A stretch of 64,000 nucleotides of DNA from an uncultured Methanomassiliicoccales archaeon (GCA_934702355.1 CAKUXX010000004.1:96553-160552); one strand, 5' to 3'; positions 44,179-52,725 are shown, counted from the stretch's first letter. Numbers and translations: made by a program. The notes: generated by a model not told the origin, from the sequence alone.

Positions 44179-45795
44179 TCAGAAAGTGAGTTTCAGCTGG
44201 TCGTACTTGTAGACCTTCTTGGGACAGGAGAACTGACACCTGTAGCACGCGGTACCGAGGCAGTTCTTCGTCTTGACGACGATCTCCTTGTCATCGGTCA
44301 CGGTAAGTGCATGCTCGGGGCATTCCTTCTCGCAGACCTTGCATCCGACACAGCCTTCCATGTGGCCGCGGAGTTCGGTTCCGATGTCGTGGAGGATGTA
44401 CAGTCCCCTCTCTCCGAGGTCGGGGATGTCACGCTTCACCATGCGGTGGACGGTGGGGATTCCCTTGGGCTTCGGAAGCTCCTGGATGCCTGCCATGGCG
44501 TTGTTCCTGTTGTACATCTCCATGGGCATTCCCTCGTCGCAGAGGGCGAGTTCCTGGGTGTAGATCTGTTCGAAGATCTTGTCACCGGCGAACATGATGT
44601 GGTTGGCCCTGATGCCGTTGGCGATTCCCTGGAGTTCATCGAGGAGCTCGGGGTTCCTCAGGATGTCAGTTGCCATGGCGAGGGATGTGTTACCGTACTG
44701 GTAGATGGTGCCGCATGAAGGCGGCAGGAGACCGATCTCACGGGCCTTGACGGCATCGACATATGTTCCGGATGCTCCGGCCATGTACATGATGTCCAGG
44801 TCGCTGAACTTGATGCCGGCGTGCTCGAGGAGGGTGAAGTGTCCCGCCCTCATGGCTCCGACTGCTTTCAGGGCCTCGCCGATATCCTTGGAATCCACAT
44901 AGACTCCGTCCTGGAGGTGGAGCTTTCCGTCTGATGTGGTAAGCTTGCCCTTTCTCCAGAGGTGGTCGTCCATGGCGGCGGCGACGGCGGCAACGACACC
45001 GGTACCGGTGATTCCCTTGGCCTTTCCGTGCATGGGTCCGTACTCTTCGATGAGCTCGAGGCCGAAGTCGACCTTGTCTCCGTCCTGGGGCAGGATGTCA
45101 TCATCGAGGACCTTGCAGATCCATCTGAAGTCGTACTCGAGGTCGGATATGGCACCCGGTCCAGCGAGCATACCGCAGTGGATGGACTGTCCCTCCATCG
45201 CGGGTCCGGCCGCGGCGGATCCGGTGTAGATGTCGTCTCCGACCTTCAGCGCCATTTCCGCATTGGTTCCGTAGTCCGTCACAAGGCAGTTCTCCTTCTG
45301 CTCGAGGAAACCGCTCTTGTACATCATCGCCAGGGCGTCGGCTCCGATCTCGTGTCTGATCGCAGGGGGGACCAGGAGTTCGCATCCGTCGCGGACGTTG
45401 AGTCCGACATCGACCGCGGAGAACACTCCGGCATCTCTCTTCTGATCGACGATGCCCCTTGCCTTGTGGGCGTTCTCGCCTGCGAAGGCGAGGTCGTCCA
45501 CGGGGATGTTCTGGAACATCGATAACTGGATGGGGTTACCGCAGATGCTGACCCTGTCGACCTGGTTGAGGTCGATTCCCATTTTGGAGATCAGCTTGTT
45601 GACTGTGTCTATGAGGATCTTGTGGGCCACATCTGTTCCGAAATTAATGCAGAACGTCAGGTGGTCCATGATGTTGGCACCGGGCAGAGGGTGGCACTCC
45701 GTGACTACGGTGGAGATGATCTTTCCGGTGTCGAGCTCTATTGCATGGCCTCTTGTACCGCTGGTACCGATATCAAGGGATATTCCGTATCTCAT
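44179..45795 (-). CDS. ramA: RamA-type corrinoid protein reductive activase
   Basis: ATP-dependent iron-sulfur protein that reduces inactive Co(II) corrinoid proteins to Co(I), needed to restart methyltransferases such as MtaC. The 538 residues begin with an ASKHA-type nucleotide-binding fold (DIGTSGTRGHAIEL, then VTDYGTNAEMAL and YMAGASGTYVD). The C-terminal 75 residues carry two ferredoxin motifs, CVGCKVCEKECP and CLGTACYRCQFSCP. Size and layout match RamA of methylamine and methanol methanogens. The start is in the ATGA overlap with the His-rich gene; a longer frame to 45879 is an unlikely extension. It is the last gene of a three-gene operon immediately next to the mta operons. Confidence 0.92.
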   Translation of the reverse strand: MRYGISLDIGTSGTRGHAIELDTGKIISTVVTECHPLPGANIMDHLTFCINFGTDVAHKILIDTVNKLISKMGIDLNQVDRVSICGNPIQLSMFQNIPVDDLAFAGENAHKARGIVDQKRDAGVFSAVDVGLNVRDGCELLVPPAIRHEIGADALAMMYKSGFLEQKENCLVTDYGTNAEMALKVGDDIYTGSAAAGPAMEGQSIHCGMLAGPGAISDLEYDFRWICKVLDDDILPQDGDKVDFGLELIEEYGPMHGKAKGITGTGVVAAVAAAMDDHLWRKGKLTTSDGKLHLQDGVYVDSKDIGEALKAVGAMRAGHFTLLEHAGIKFSDLDIMYMAGASGTYVDAVKAREIGLLPPSCGTIYQYGNTSLAMATDILRNPELLDELQGIANGIRANHIMFAGDKIFEQIYTQELALCDEGMPMEMYNRNNAMAGIQELPKPKGIPTVHRMVKRDIPDLGERGLYILHDIGTELRGHMEGCVGCKVCEKECPEHALTVTDDKEIVVKTKNCLGTACYRCQFSCPKKVYKYDQLKLTF

Positions 45796-46463
45796 TGTTT
45801 TGCCTTCTTGAAACGATCGAAGAAGGACTTCTTCTCCTTCTTCTCGGCCTTTTTGGCCTCGCATTCCGCACAGTGGCATTCGCCGTCGTGCTCGTGATCA
45901 TGGCCGTGTTCGTGACAGCAGCAATGATCGTGGTCGTGATCGTGGTGATGGTCATGATGATCATGGTCGTGACATCCGCATCCACAGTGATCATGTTCGT
46001 GGTCGTGGTCATGGTGATGATGGTCGTGGCCGCAGTTGCATTCCACATCCTCGTTCAGTTTGTAATCGAGGCCGGTGTCGTCGATGGCATGGTACATCCT
46101 GTGCTTGAGCTCGTGCTCATCCACATCGAGGACGGCGCACATGAAGTCGAAGTTGACCTTCTCGCACGGTTCGAGTGTTCCGTGGTGCTCCACGCCGTTG
46201 TCCATGTCTGTGAGGTTCAGGGTGATGCCGTTGCCGTCATCGTCGACGATGGCCGCTTTGATGTGGCCCAGAAGGCATCCGGACTGGTCGGTGACCCATT
46301 GTCCGATCTGGAGGAGAGCCTTGGCGAACCTGGCATCCGCATCGGCGTTGAAGCATGTGAACGATCCCTGGAGACCGACGGCACAGCCGCCTGCCTGCTC
46401 GATGGATGTGGGCTCGTGGTGTTCTTCTTCGTGTTTGTGGCAGCAGCATTTGTGTTCACTCAT
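45792..46463 (-). CDS. His-rich metal-binding protein in the ramA operon
   Basis: A 223-residue protein that I cannot place in a named family. The N-terminus has a Cys/His cluster (HKCCCHKHEEEHH), a globular domain of about 120 residues follows, and residues 143-207 are an extreme His/Asp/Cys-rich tract (for example GHDHHHHDHDHEHDHCGCGC). A Lys-rich tail ends the protein. Such tracts store or deliver Zn, Ni or Co, as in HypB, SlyD and some CobW partners. Its start and stop overlap the GTPase and RamA genes by four bases each, so its job is probably metal handling for the methanol methyltransferase system (zinc for MtaB or cobalt for the corrinoid). Confidence 0.8.
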   Translation of the reverse strand: MSEHKCCCHKHEEEHHEPTSIEQAGGCAVGLQGSFTCFNADADARFAKALLQIGQWVTDQSGCLLGHIKAAIVDDDGNGITLNLTDMDNGVEHHGTLEPCEKVNFDFMCAVLDVDEHELKHRMYHAIDDTGLDYKLNEDVECNCGHDHHHHDHDHEHDHCGCGCHDHDHHDHHHDHDHDHCCCHEHGHDHEHDGECHCAECEAKKAEKKEKKSFFDRFKKAKQ

Positions 46464-47047
46464 CTCATCATCTCGTAGAGTTTGTCAATGTTCTCGTCAG
46501 TCTTGGCGGATATGGCCATAACGGGCTTGTCGGGGTACTCGTTCTTGAGCCATCCTGTCACCTCATCGATCTGACCGGGTTTGGCCAGGTCCATTTTGTT
46601 GATCAGGATGAAATCGGCCTTCGACATCTGCATCTTGAAGAACTGCTCCTTCTTCTTGATGAGGTCATCGAATCTCTGAACATCGGCGACGCCGATGATG
46701 TATGTTGCTTCGTCATCGATCATTGCGACACGGACAAGCTCCTTGACCTTGTGGGGGAGGGCGAGTCCGGTGGGCTCCACGATGATTATGTCGGGGTCGA
46801 TATCCTCTTTGATGTTCTTCAGTGCGGATTGAAGGGTGCCGGAAAGGGAGCAGCAAATGCATCCGTCCGGAAGTTCGATGGCATCGTATCCTTCGGCCTT
46901 TAGAGTGGCACCGTCGACACCGATGGCACCGGATTCGTTCACCACAAGTGCGGTCTTAAGGCCACGTTTCGTGTACATGGATGCGATTTTCATAAGAAGA
47001 GTGGTCTTCCCGCTTCCGAGGAATCCGCCCAGAATGTAAACATACAT
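46460..47047 (-). CDS. G3E-family GTPase (CobW/HypB/UreG type metallochaperone)
   Basis: A 195-residue GTPase with Walker A GGFLGSGKTTLL at the N-terminus, the metal site GCICCS (Cys63, Cys65, Cys66) in DGCICCSLSG, EPTGLA as switch region, and NKMD for guanine specificity. This CxCC motif defines the COG0523/CobW branch that loads Zn or Co into client proteins. The protein is shorter than CobW (about 320) and lacks its C-terminal domain; the separate His-rich protein encoded next may supply that role. First gene of the operon, with a TATA box about 25-30 bases upstream. Confidence 0.92.
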   Translation of the reverse strand: MYVYILGGFLGSGKTTLLMKIASMYTKRGLKTALVVNESGAIGVDGATLKAEGYDAIELPDGCICCSLSGTLQSALKNIKEDIDPDIIIVEPTGLALPHKVKELVRVAMIDDEATYIIGVADVQRFDDLIKKKEQFFKMQMSKADFILINKMDLAKPGQIDEVTGWLKNEYPDKPVMAISAKTDENIDKLYEMMR

Positions 47048-47070
47048 ACCCTTTCAATTATGCTACTTGG

Positions 47071-47080
47071 ATATAAATCT
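47071..47080 (-). promoter_or_regulatory. TATA box of the GTPase-His-rich-ramA operon
   Basis: The minus strand reads AGATTTATAT, 24-33 bases before the ATG at 47047, in keeping with a leaderless or nearly leaderless mRNA. Confidence 0.55.
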
Positions 47081-47189
47081 TGATTTTCATTGTTCGTACG
47101 TTGCTTGGATTGTACGTCGGACCTGCAGGATATTGATTCGGGTAAACGTGATATGCCTCGGATGATCGTCGGTATGTCCGGTCTCGATT

Positions 47190-47471
47190 CTAATTTTCTA
47201 TATTATATATCATTATAGTAGGGGGCAAAGGCACGTTCCCGACATTCTCCGTTGTCTGCATTATCACTACATCCCTCCTGAGAAACGGGATCCGTTCGGT
47301 TTCCGCGAAAGGGCCGAAGAGATATTTTCCAAACGATGGATGTGAATCGCTCCATTCTCGCTGATTCCCATGCAGGATCGCCAATTTCGGATGGAGATGT
47401 GTTGTATCCAACTTATCCCGAAGGCGATTTCGGCGGAGAATCGGTTCCACAGCCTGGTTGTTGAACTCCAT
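47190..47471 (-). CDS. doubtful 93-residue hypothetical protein
   Basis: The only frame of note in the 700-base gap between the ramA operon and mtaC1. The translation (for example FGPFAETERIPFLRRDVV) has no recognised family. An AT-rich stretch and the dyad at 47494-47509 precede the ATG as a promoter and operator might. No ribosome binding site is seen. The rest of the gap is AT-rich and holds nothing else beyond the mtaC1 promoter. Confidence 0.27.
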   Translation of the reverse strand: MEFNNQAVEPILRRNRLRDKLDTTHLHPKLAILHGNQREWSDSHPSFGKYLFGPFAETERIPFLRRDVVIMQTTENVGNVPLPPTIMIYNIEN

Positions 47472-47493
47472 TTTATGATAATAATGATTATAT

Positions 47494-47509
47494 TATCCTG
47501 ATTAGGATA
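47494..47509. promoter_or_regulatory. TATCCT-GATT-AGGATA dyad
   Basis: Perfect six-base arms with a four-base spacer. With the two bases before it, it matches the dyad at 36935-36950 upstream of an ABC importer in 13 of 16 positions. Confidence 0.4.
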
Positions 47510-47628
47510 GATGTTATTTTCTTTATAAATAAACTAATCTTCTTTAAATATGAGTATTTAAAGAAACAGTTGAAAAATGAGGATAACTACAATATTTTGC
47601 AAACAACGTTATTTAATGTTTTTTATCG

Positions 47629-47638
47629 AGTATATAAA
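47629..47638 (+). promoter_or_regulatory. mtaC1 promoter TATA box
   Basis: AGTATATAAA about 113 bases before the mtaC1 ATG. The second operon has AGTATATAAG at nearly the same distance (114 bases) from mtaC2, so both mRNAs should have leaders of about 85 bases. An AATATTTT box lies further upstream of each. Confidence 0.6.
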
Positions 47639-47743
47639 TCATGGTTGCAACATCCATCCTCGACATCGATTAAATACTGTTCTCGGCCATTATTCACTCA
47701 CAGGAATCGGAGCGATCCGGGCCCTGTAATAGGAGGAAAATAG

Positions 47744-48526
47744 ATGATTGACTACAAAGGAGTGGATTTCGGAAAGATCCTCAGGCGTTACGACGTCGAG
47801 GCTCAGAACGAGACCAGCCCCGAGGCTGTCGCCAAGAAGATGCTCCCGTCCGACCCCGTTCTCAAGAAGGTCGCGGAAGCAGTTTTGTACATGAAGTTCA
47901 AGGAAGTAGGACCTGCCACAGCAGAGGCCCTCAAAACTCACAAAGCCTTGGACATCATCAACAACGGACTCGTTGTAGGAATGGAATGTGTCGCGAAACT
48001 GTATGCGGAGCACATCTACTATCTGCCCGAGATCATGATGGCCGCCAAGACCATGGAGATCGGAATCGCCCTCGCCGAGAAGCAGATCCCCGGTGGAAGG
48101 GAGACCAAAGGAACAGTCGTCATGCACGCAGCCGAGGGAGACCCCCACGACATCGGAAAGAACATCGCCGCTGTCATGCTGAGGTCCTCCGGATACACAG
48201 TCATCGACATGGGTAAGGACGTCGCTGTTGTCGATGTCGTTGCCGAGGTCGAGAAAGTCAAGCCTCTCTTGGTAACCGGTACCGCTCTGATGACAACAAC
48301 AATGACCGCATTCCCCAGGGCTGCGGAGCTCCTCGTGAAAGACGGCGTCAACATCCCGTTCATGGCCGCAGGCGGTGCAGTGAACAGGGACTTCGCAGAG
48401 TCCTTCGAACTCGGAATATACTCCGAGAAGGCCCCCCAGACCCCTCCGATCGCAGACAAGATACTTGCCGGATACGACTGGAAGAGAATAAGGGAAGAGT
48501 GGGAAAACATTGTCGGAGGTGCTTGA
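47744..48526 (+). CDS. mtaC: methanol corrinoid protein MtaC (copy 1)
   Basis: Carries the methyl group from methanol on a protein-bound corrinoid; the partner MtaB methylates it, and MtaA then moves the methyl to coenzyme M. The 260 residues have the helical cap domain, then a Rossmann-like B12 domain with DPHDIG, in which His135 is the lower cobalt ligand. GTALMTTTMTAFP later in the protein is the corrinoid tail-binding region. A strong GGAGGA site precedes the ATG. It overlaps the ribosome binding site of mtaB1, and 260 residues is the expected length. Confidence 0.95.
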   Translation: MIDYKGVDFGKILRRYDVEAQNETSPEAVAKKMLPSDPVLKKVAEAVLYMKFKEVGPATAEALKTHKALDIINNGLVVGMECVAKLYAEHIYYLPEIMMAAKTMEIGIALAEKQIPGGRETKGTVVMHAAEGDPHDIGKNIAAVMLRSSGYTVIDMGKDVAVVDVVAEVEKVKPLLVTGTALMTTTMTAFPRAAELLVKDGVNIPFMAAGGAVNRDFAESFELGIYSEKAPQTPPIADKILAGYDWKRIREEWENIVGGA

Positions 48527-48527
48527 G

Positions 48528-49928
48528 ATGGCAGCAACCAGATACACAAAGATGGCGTACAGCAGTGCAGATGAGATGGTCTTCGGAACCGCGAAGCAGC
48601 CCGTGTCCTACGGATTCGGAATCAAGGTCGGTGCCGGAAGGGTCATTCCCGAACTCAACTACGCCCCCAGGCCCGGAACCGAGAAAGACGCCGACAGGCT
48701 CAGAAAGGAGTACGTCGACTACATCTCCAAGGATGTCCTGACCAGGGCTGTCACCGTAGGATTCCCCGATGTCCAGCTCGAGACCGAGTGGGTCTCCCAG
48801 ATGGGTAACCCCAAGATGTCCACACCTGTCGTCGAGGGTCAGAAGGCGATCTGCGAGAAATACCACGAGGAATACGGCATCAACTGTGCCGTCAGGCAGA
48901 CCATCCCCGACCAGCGTGAGGCAGAAGAGGGATACAGGCCCGGAATGGGCGGAAAGCACGCATACCCCGAGGCACTCTTCGGATGCGCGGAGATCGCCTG
49001 TGAGAACGGAGCCGATGTCCTGTCCTGTGAGACTCTCGGAGGAAAGGAGCTTGCCGACTACGCCGTCACGAACGGAGATATCGTCGCATTCCTCTTCGGA
49101 GTCGGATACCTCGGATCCATCGACATGGAGTATGTATGGTCCCAGTTCGTCGACATCGCGAAGAAGAACAAGTGCATCGCTGGAGGAGACACCAACTGTT
49201 CCGGAGCCAACACCTCCATGTTCATGGCAGGCGGATACCTCGACAACGATGTTCAGAGGACATTCTCTGCAGTCACAAGGGCCATCTCTGCGGCAAGGAC
49301 GCTTGTTGCATGGGAAGCCGGAGCATCCGGACCCGACAAGGACTGCGGATACGAGGGAGTCATCTGTAAGGCCGTCGCTGGAAAGCCCACCGCCCAGGAG
49401 GGAAAGAACTGCCAGTGCGCACACTGCGATCTCCAGGGTAACCTGATCGCACAGTGCTGCGACCTGTGGTCCAACGAGTCCGTCGAGTACCACCCCGAGT
49501 TCGGCGGAACATCCGTCCAGTGCTGGCTCGGATCCATCGGATACGAGTGCTCTCTGATGAACACGGCCATCCAGACCGGTCAGGAGAAGGTCCTCAGGGA
49601 TCTGTACATGATCTCCGACAGGGCACGCGGACCCGAGGGATACATCCTCGCCTACGACAACGCCTACAAGATCGGACAGGCCATCGCCGAGAACGGAAAC
49701 GACCTGTACCTCAGGGCAAGGGCAGCCGCACTTGCAGCCGCCAACATCATCAAGGGCGGATACAACGCGAAAGAACTCCAGCTCACCAACAAGCAGCTGG
49801 ACGTCCTCGAGGGCATCATAAAGGACCTCGAGGCCCTTCCCGACAGCGAGGACAAGTTCTTCGAGTACTGCGACAAGAAGTACGGAGAGCTCGTTCCCCT
49901 GTACGACAAGAAGAACTACGGACTCTGA
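48528..49928 (+). CDS. mtaB: methanol:corrinoid methyltransferase MtaB (copy 1)
   Basis: Zinc enzyme that activates methanol and methylates the Co(I) corrinoid of MtaC. The 466-residue chain has the zinc ligands expected from Methanosarcina MtaB at the same spacing: Glu168, Cys224 (in GGDTNCSG) and Cys273 (in DKDCGYEG). The start MAATRYTKMAY at 48528 follows GGAGGTG, which overlaps the end of mtaC; the frame itself is open six codons further upstream. The pair mtaC-mtaB is the usual operon order. A terminator hairpin follows. Confidence 0.96.
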   Translation: MAATRYTKMAYSSADEMVFGTAKQPVSYGFGIKVGAGRVIPELNYAPRPGTEKDADRLRKEYVDYISKDVLTRAVTVGFPDVQLETEWVSQMGNPKMSTPVVEGQKAICEKYHEEYGINCAVRQTIPDQREAEEGYRPGMGGKHAYPEALFGCAEIACENGADVLSCETLGGKELADYAVTNGDIVAFLFGVGYLGSIDMEYVWSQFVDIAKKNKCIAGGDTNCSGANTSMFMAGGYLDNDVQRTFSAVTRAISAARTLVAWEAGASGPDKDCGYEGVICKAVAGKPTAQEGKNCQCAHCDLQGNLIAQCCDLWSNESVEYHPEFGGTSVQCWLGSIGYECSLMNTAIQTGQEKVLRDLYMISDRARGPEGYILAYDNAYKIGQAIAENGNDLYLRARAAALAAANIIKGGYNAKELQLTNKQLDVLEGIIKDLEALPDSEDKFFEYCDKKYGELVPLYDKKNYGL

Positions 49929-49952
49929 TCCGGTTCTGATTGAAACCCATTA

Positions 49953-49998
49953 AGCAGGCGGCCCTTCGGGGTCCCTGCTATCTTCTTTTTTCTCTTTT
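49953..49998 (+). terminator. terminator of the mtaC1-mtaB1 operon
   Basis: AGCAGG...CCC-TTCG-GGG...CCTGCT forms a hairpin with a TTCG loop (49953-49979), followed by ATCTTCTTTTTTCTCTTTT. Confidence 0.75.
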
Positions 49999-50447
49999 GC
50001 CCCTGGGGGCGTGGTGGACGTGGATGCGTCCGCTGTTTTCCTTTTTCTATGGATTCAGGGTCTTGTACGGATCCGAATCGTAGATGTTTTCAGTATAAGG
50101 CCTCAAAACAGCGTATTATTTCTGTTTTTATAATTGGGGCTATCATCCATCATATTCGATTTTAATTTTCTGATTGTTAATCATTAAATAAGATGGAGTA
50201 AAAGAGCAATCCAATTGTGTAGCATTGTACATTTGTACATTTATTCTAATTGGATATGTATTTTTGAAAAAATAGTTAATTATATATAGTGTTGGTTGTA
50301 ATTATGTTGTTGGATACAATATTTTTTGTTAGTATATAAGCAACATCAATAAAATGTATGGATATATCAAACATCCATGAAATTACCTAAATACAATTAA
50401 CGAATAGCCCGCTATGTAAGGGGTAAAACCCTTGCAGAGGAGATAGA
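49999..50447 (+). promoter_or_regulatory. AT-rich mtaC2 upstream region with TATA box
   Basis: No gene is seen in these 449 bases. The stretch 50140-50400 is strongly AT-rich. AGTATATAAG at 50331-50340 is the likely TATA box, 114 bases before the mtaC2 start, with AATATTTT at 50318-50325 upstream of it. The leader ends in GAGGAGAT before the ATG. Long leaders before mtaCB operons are also known in Methanosarcina. Confidence 0.5.
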
Positions 50448-51227
50448 ATGCTTAGTTGCGAAGGTGCAGACTTTTCAAAAGTACTGAAGCGCTACGATAT
50501 CGACCTTCAGGTCGAGATGACACCCCAGGAGATGGCTGAGAAGCTGCTCCCCACCGACCCTGTTTTCCACAAGGTCGCAGAGGAAGTCATGTACATGAGG
50601 TTCAAGACCGTTGGACCCGTCGTTGCACAGGCGATCAAAGAGAGGTCACCTCTCGATGTCATCAACAAGGGACTTGTTGCTGGTATGGAGATCGTCGCCA
50701 AACTGTACGCAGAGCACGTTTACTACCTGCCCGAGATCATGATGGCCGCCAAGACCATGGAGATCGGAATCGCTCTCGCCGAGAAACAGGTTCCCGGCGG
50801 AAGGGAGTCCAAGGGTACCGTCGTCATGCACGCAGCCGAGGGAGACCCCCACGACATCGGAAAGAACATCGCCGCTGTCATGATGAGGTCCTCCGGATAC
50901 GACGTCATCGACATGGGACGTGACGTCCCCGTCGTCGACGCTGTCGCCAAGTGCGTTGAGGTTCACCCCCTCTTCGTTTCCGGTACCGCTCTGATGACAA
51001 CCACTATGACCGCCTTCCCCGCAGTCGCCAAGGGACTCCAGGAAGCCGGACTCAACATCCCCATGATGGGATGCGGTGGTGCAGTCAACAGGGAGTTCGC
51101 CAACTCCTACGACCTCGGAATTTACTCTGAGAAGGCCCCCCAGACACCCCTTATCGCCCAGAAGATCCTCGACGGATACGACTGGAAGAAGATCAGGGAA
51201 GAGTGGGACAACATTGTTGGAGAGTGA
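50448..51227 (+). CDS. mtaC: methanol corrinoid protein MtaC (copy 2)
   Basis: Second MtaC, 259 residues, aligning without gaps to copy 1 over its first 140 residues, with the cobalt ligand again His135 in DPHDIG. Differences are concentrated in the N-terminal cap (for example VEMTPQEMAEKL against NETSPEAVAKKM), which contacts MtaB, so each MtaC may prefer its own MtaB. GGAG precedes the ATG. Long stretches of identical DNA around the B12 motif show strong selection or conversion between copies. Confidence 0.95.
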   Translation: MLSCEGADFSKVLKRYDIDLQVEMTPQEMAEKLLPTDPVFHKVAEEVMYMRFKTVGPVVAQAIKERSPLDVINKGLVAGMEIVAKLYAEHVYYLPEIMMAAKTMEIGIALAEKQVPGGRESKGTVVMHAAEGDPHDIGKNIAAVMMRSSGYDVIDMGRDVPVVDAVAKCVEVHPLFVSGTALMTTTMTAFPAVAKGLQEAGLNIPMMGCGGAVNREFANSYDLGIYSEKAPQTPLIAQKILDGYDWKKIREEWDNIVGE

Positions 51228-51232
51228 TTTCA

Positions 51233-52633
51233 ATGGCAGTTACAAGATACACCAAAATGGCATATGCATGCGCTGACGACATGGTCTTCGGAAAGGCCAA
51301 AGAGCCCGTTTCCTACGGATTCGGACTGAAGATCGGAGCCGGAGAGGTCATCCCCGAGATCAACTACGCTCCCAGGCCCGGAACCGAGAAAGACGCCGAG
51401 AGGCTCAGAAAGGAGTACGTCGACTACATCTCCAAGGACATCCTCAACAGGGCTGTCACCGCTGGTTTCCCCAACGTTCAGCTCGAGACCGAGTGGGTCT
51501 CCCAGATGAACCAGGCCGCTCTCTCCGCACCCGTTGTTGCCGGACAGAAGGCTATCTGTGAGAAGTACCACGAGGAGTACGGAGTCAACTGCGCTGTCAG
51601 GCAGACAATCCCTGACCAGCGTGAGGCTGAAGAGGGACTCAGGCCCGGAATGGGTGGATCCCACGCCTACCCCGAGAAGCTCTTCGAGTGCGCTGAGATC
51701 GCATGCGAGAACGGTGGAGACAACCTCTCCTGTGAGTCCGTCGGAGGAAAAGAGTTCGCAGACTACGCTGTCACAAACGGAGACATCGTCGCATTCCTCT
51801 TCGGAGTCGGATACCTCGGATCCATCGACATGACATACATCTGGCAGGAGTTCGCCAACATCGCCAAGAAGCACAAGGCGGTCGCTGGTGGAGACACCAA
51901 CTGTTCCGGAGCCAACGTTTCTATGTTCATGGCCGGAGGATACCTCGACAACGATGTCCAGAAGACCTTCTCCGCAGTCACCAGGTGCATTTCCGCAGCC
52001 AGGACACTGGCCGCTTGGGAAGCCGGTGCAGTCGGACCCGACAAGGACTGCGGATACGAGGGAGTCATCTGCAAAGCCATCGCTGGAAAGCCCACCGCCC
52101 AGGAGGGAAAGAACTGCCAGTGCGCACACTGCGATCTCCAGGGTAACCTGATCGCACAGTGCTGCGACCTGTGGTCCAACGAGTCCGTCGAGTACCACCC
52201 CGAGTTCGGTGGAACATCCGTCCAGTGCTGGTTCGGATCCATTGCCTACGAGGCTGCTCTGATGAACACAGCCACCCAGCTCAAGCAGGAGAAGACCCTC
52301 AGGGACCTGTACATGTACGCTGACAGGACCAGGGGACCTGAGGCATACGTCCTCGCCTACGACCACGCCTACCAGGTTGGACAGGCCATCGCCGAGAACG
52401 GAAACGACCTGTACCTCAGGGCCAAGGCCGCCGGACTGACCGGAGCCAAGATCATCCTCAAGGGCTACGAGACCAAGGAGCTCGGACTGACCAACAAGCA
52501 GCTCGAGACCCTCCAGGACATCATCAAGAAGCTCGAGGCTCTCCCTGACGACACAGACAAGTTCTACGAGTACTGTGTCAAGGAGTTCAAGGACTCTGTT
52601 CCTCTCTTCAACCCCAAGAGCTACGACCTCTGA
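51233..52633 (+). CDS. mtaB: methanol:corrinoid methyltransferase MtaB (copy 2)
   Basis: Second MtaB, 466 residues, the same length as copy 1 and with the same zinc ligands (Glu168, Cys224, Cys273). A run of 130 bases (52080-52209) is identical to 49375-49504 in copy 1. The start MAVTRYTKMAY lies five bases after the mtaC2 stop, with GGAGAG overlapping the mtaC2 end. Codon use is highly biased, as in strongly expressed genes. The two operons probably differ in regulation rather than chemistry. Confidence 0.96.
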   Translation: MAVTRYTKMAYACADDMVFGKAKEPVSYGFGLKIGAGEVIPEINYAPRPGTEKDAERLRKEYVDYISKDILNRAVTAGFPNVQLETEWVSQMNQAALSAPVVAGQKAICEKYHEEYGVNCAVRQTIPDQREAEEGLRPGMGGSHAYPEKLFECAEIACENGGDNLSCESVGGKEFADYAVTNGDIVAFLFGVGYLGSIDMTYIWQEFANIAKKHKAVAGGDTNCSGANVSMFMAGGYLDNDVQKTFSAVTRCISAARTLAAWEAGAVGPDKDCGYEGVICKAIAGKPTAQEGKNCQCAHCDLQGNLIAQCCDLWSNESVEYHPEFGGTSVQCWFGSIAYEAALMNTATQLKQEKTLRDLYMYADRTRGPEAYVLAYDHAYQVGQAIAENGNDLYLRAKAAGLTGAKIILKGYETKELGLTNKQLETLQDIIKKLEALPDDTDKFYEYCVKEFKDSVPLFNPKSYDL

Positions 52634-52658
52634 AGGCTGTAAAGAGTATCCAGATCAA

Positions 52659-52716
52659 CCGGGCGGTTCACTCTGTCCCGCCCGGAAACCTTTTACCTTT
52701 TTTCTTCTGTTTTTTC
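52659..52716 (+). terminator. terminator of the mtaC2-mtaB2 operon
   Basis: CCGGGCGG and CCGCCCGG pair around an 11-base loop (52659-52685), followed by T-rich sequence with runs of six T residues. Confidence 0.75.
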
Positions 52717-52725
52717 CGATGACAA

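Noticed and set aside
45741..46478. Plus-strand 245-codon frame opposite the His-rich gene
   Set aside because: It reads as a Val/Met/Ile repeat, the complement of His and Asp codons; both ends of the minus-strand gene overlap its operon partners correctly.
49999..50447. Cobalamin riboswitch in the mtaC2 leader
   Set aside because: No B12-box-like conserved sequence or multi-helix fold was recognised in the AT-rich leader.
52080..52209. Inserted repeat element shared with 49375-49504
   Set aside because: The identity lies wholly within homologous codons of the two mtaB genes, so conversion or strong conservation explains it.
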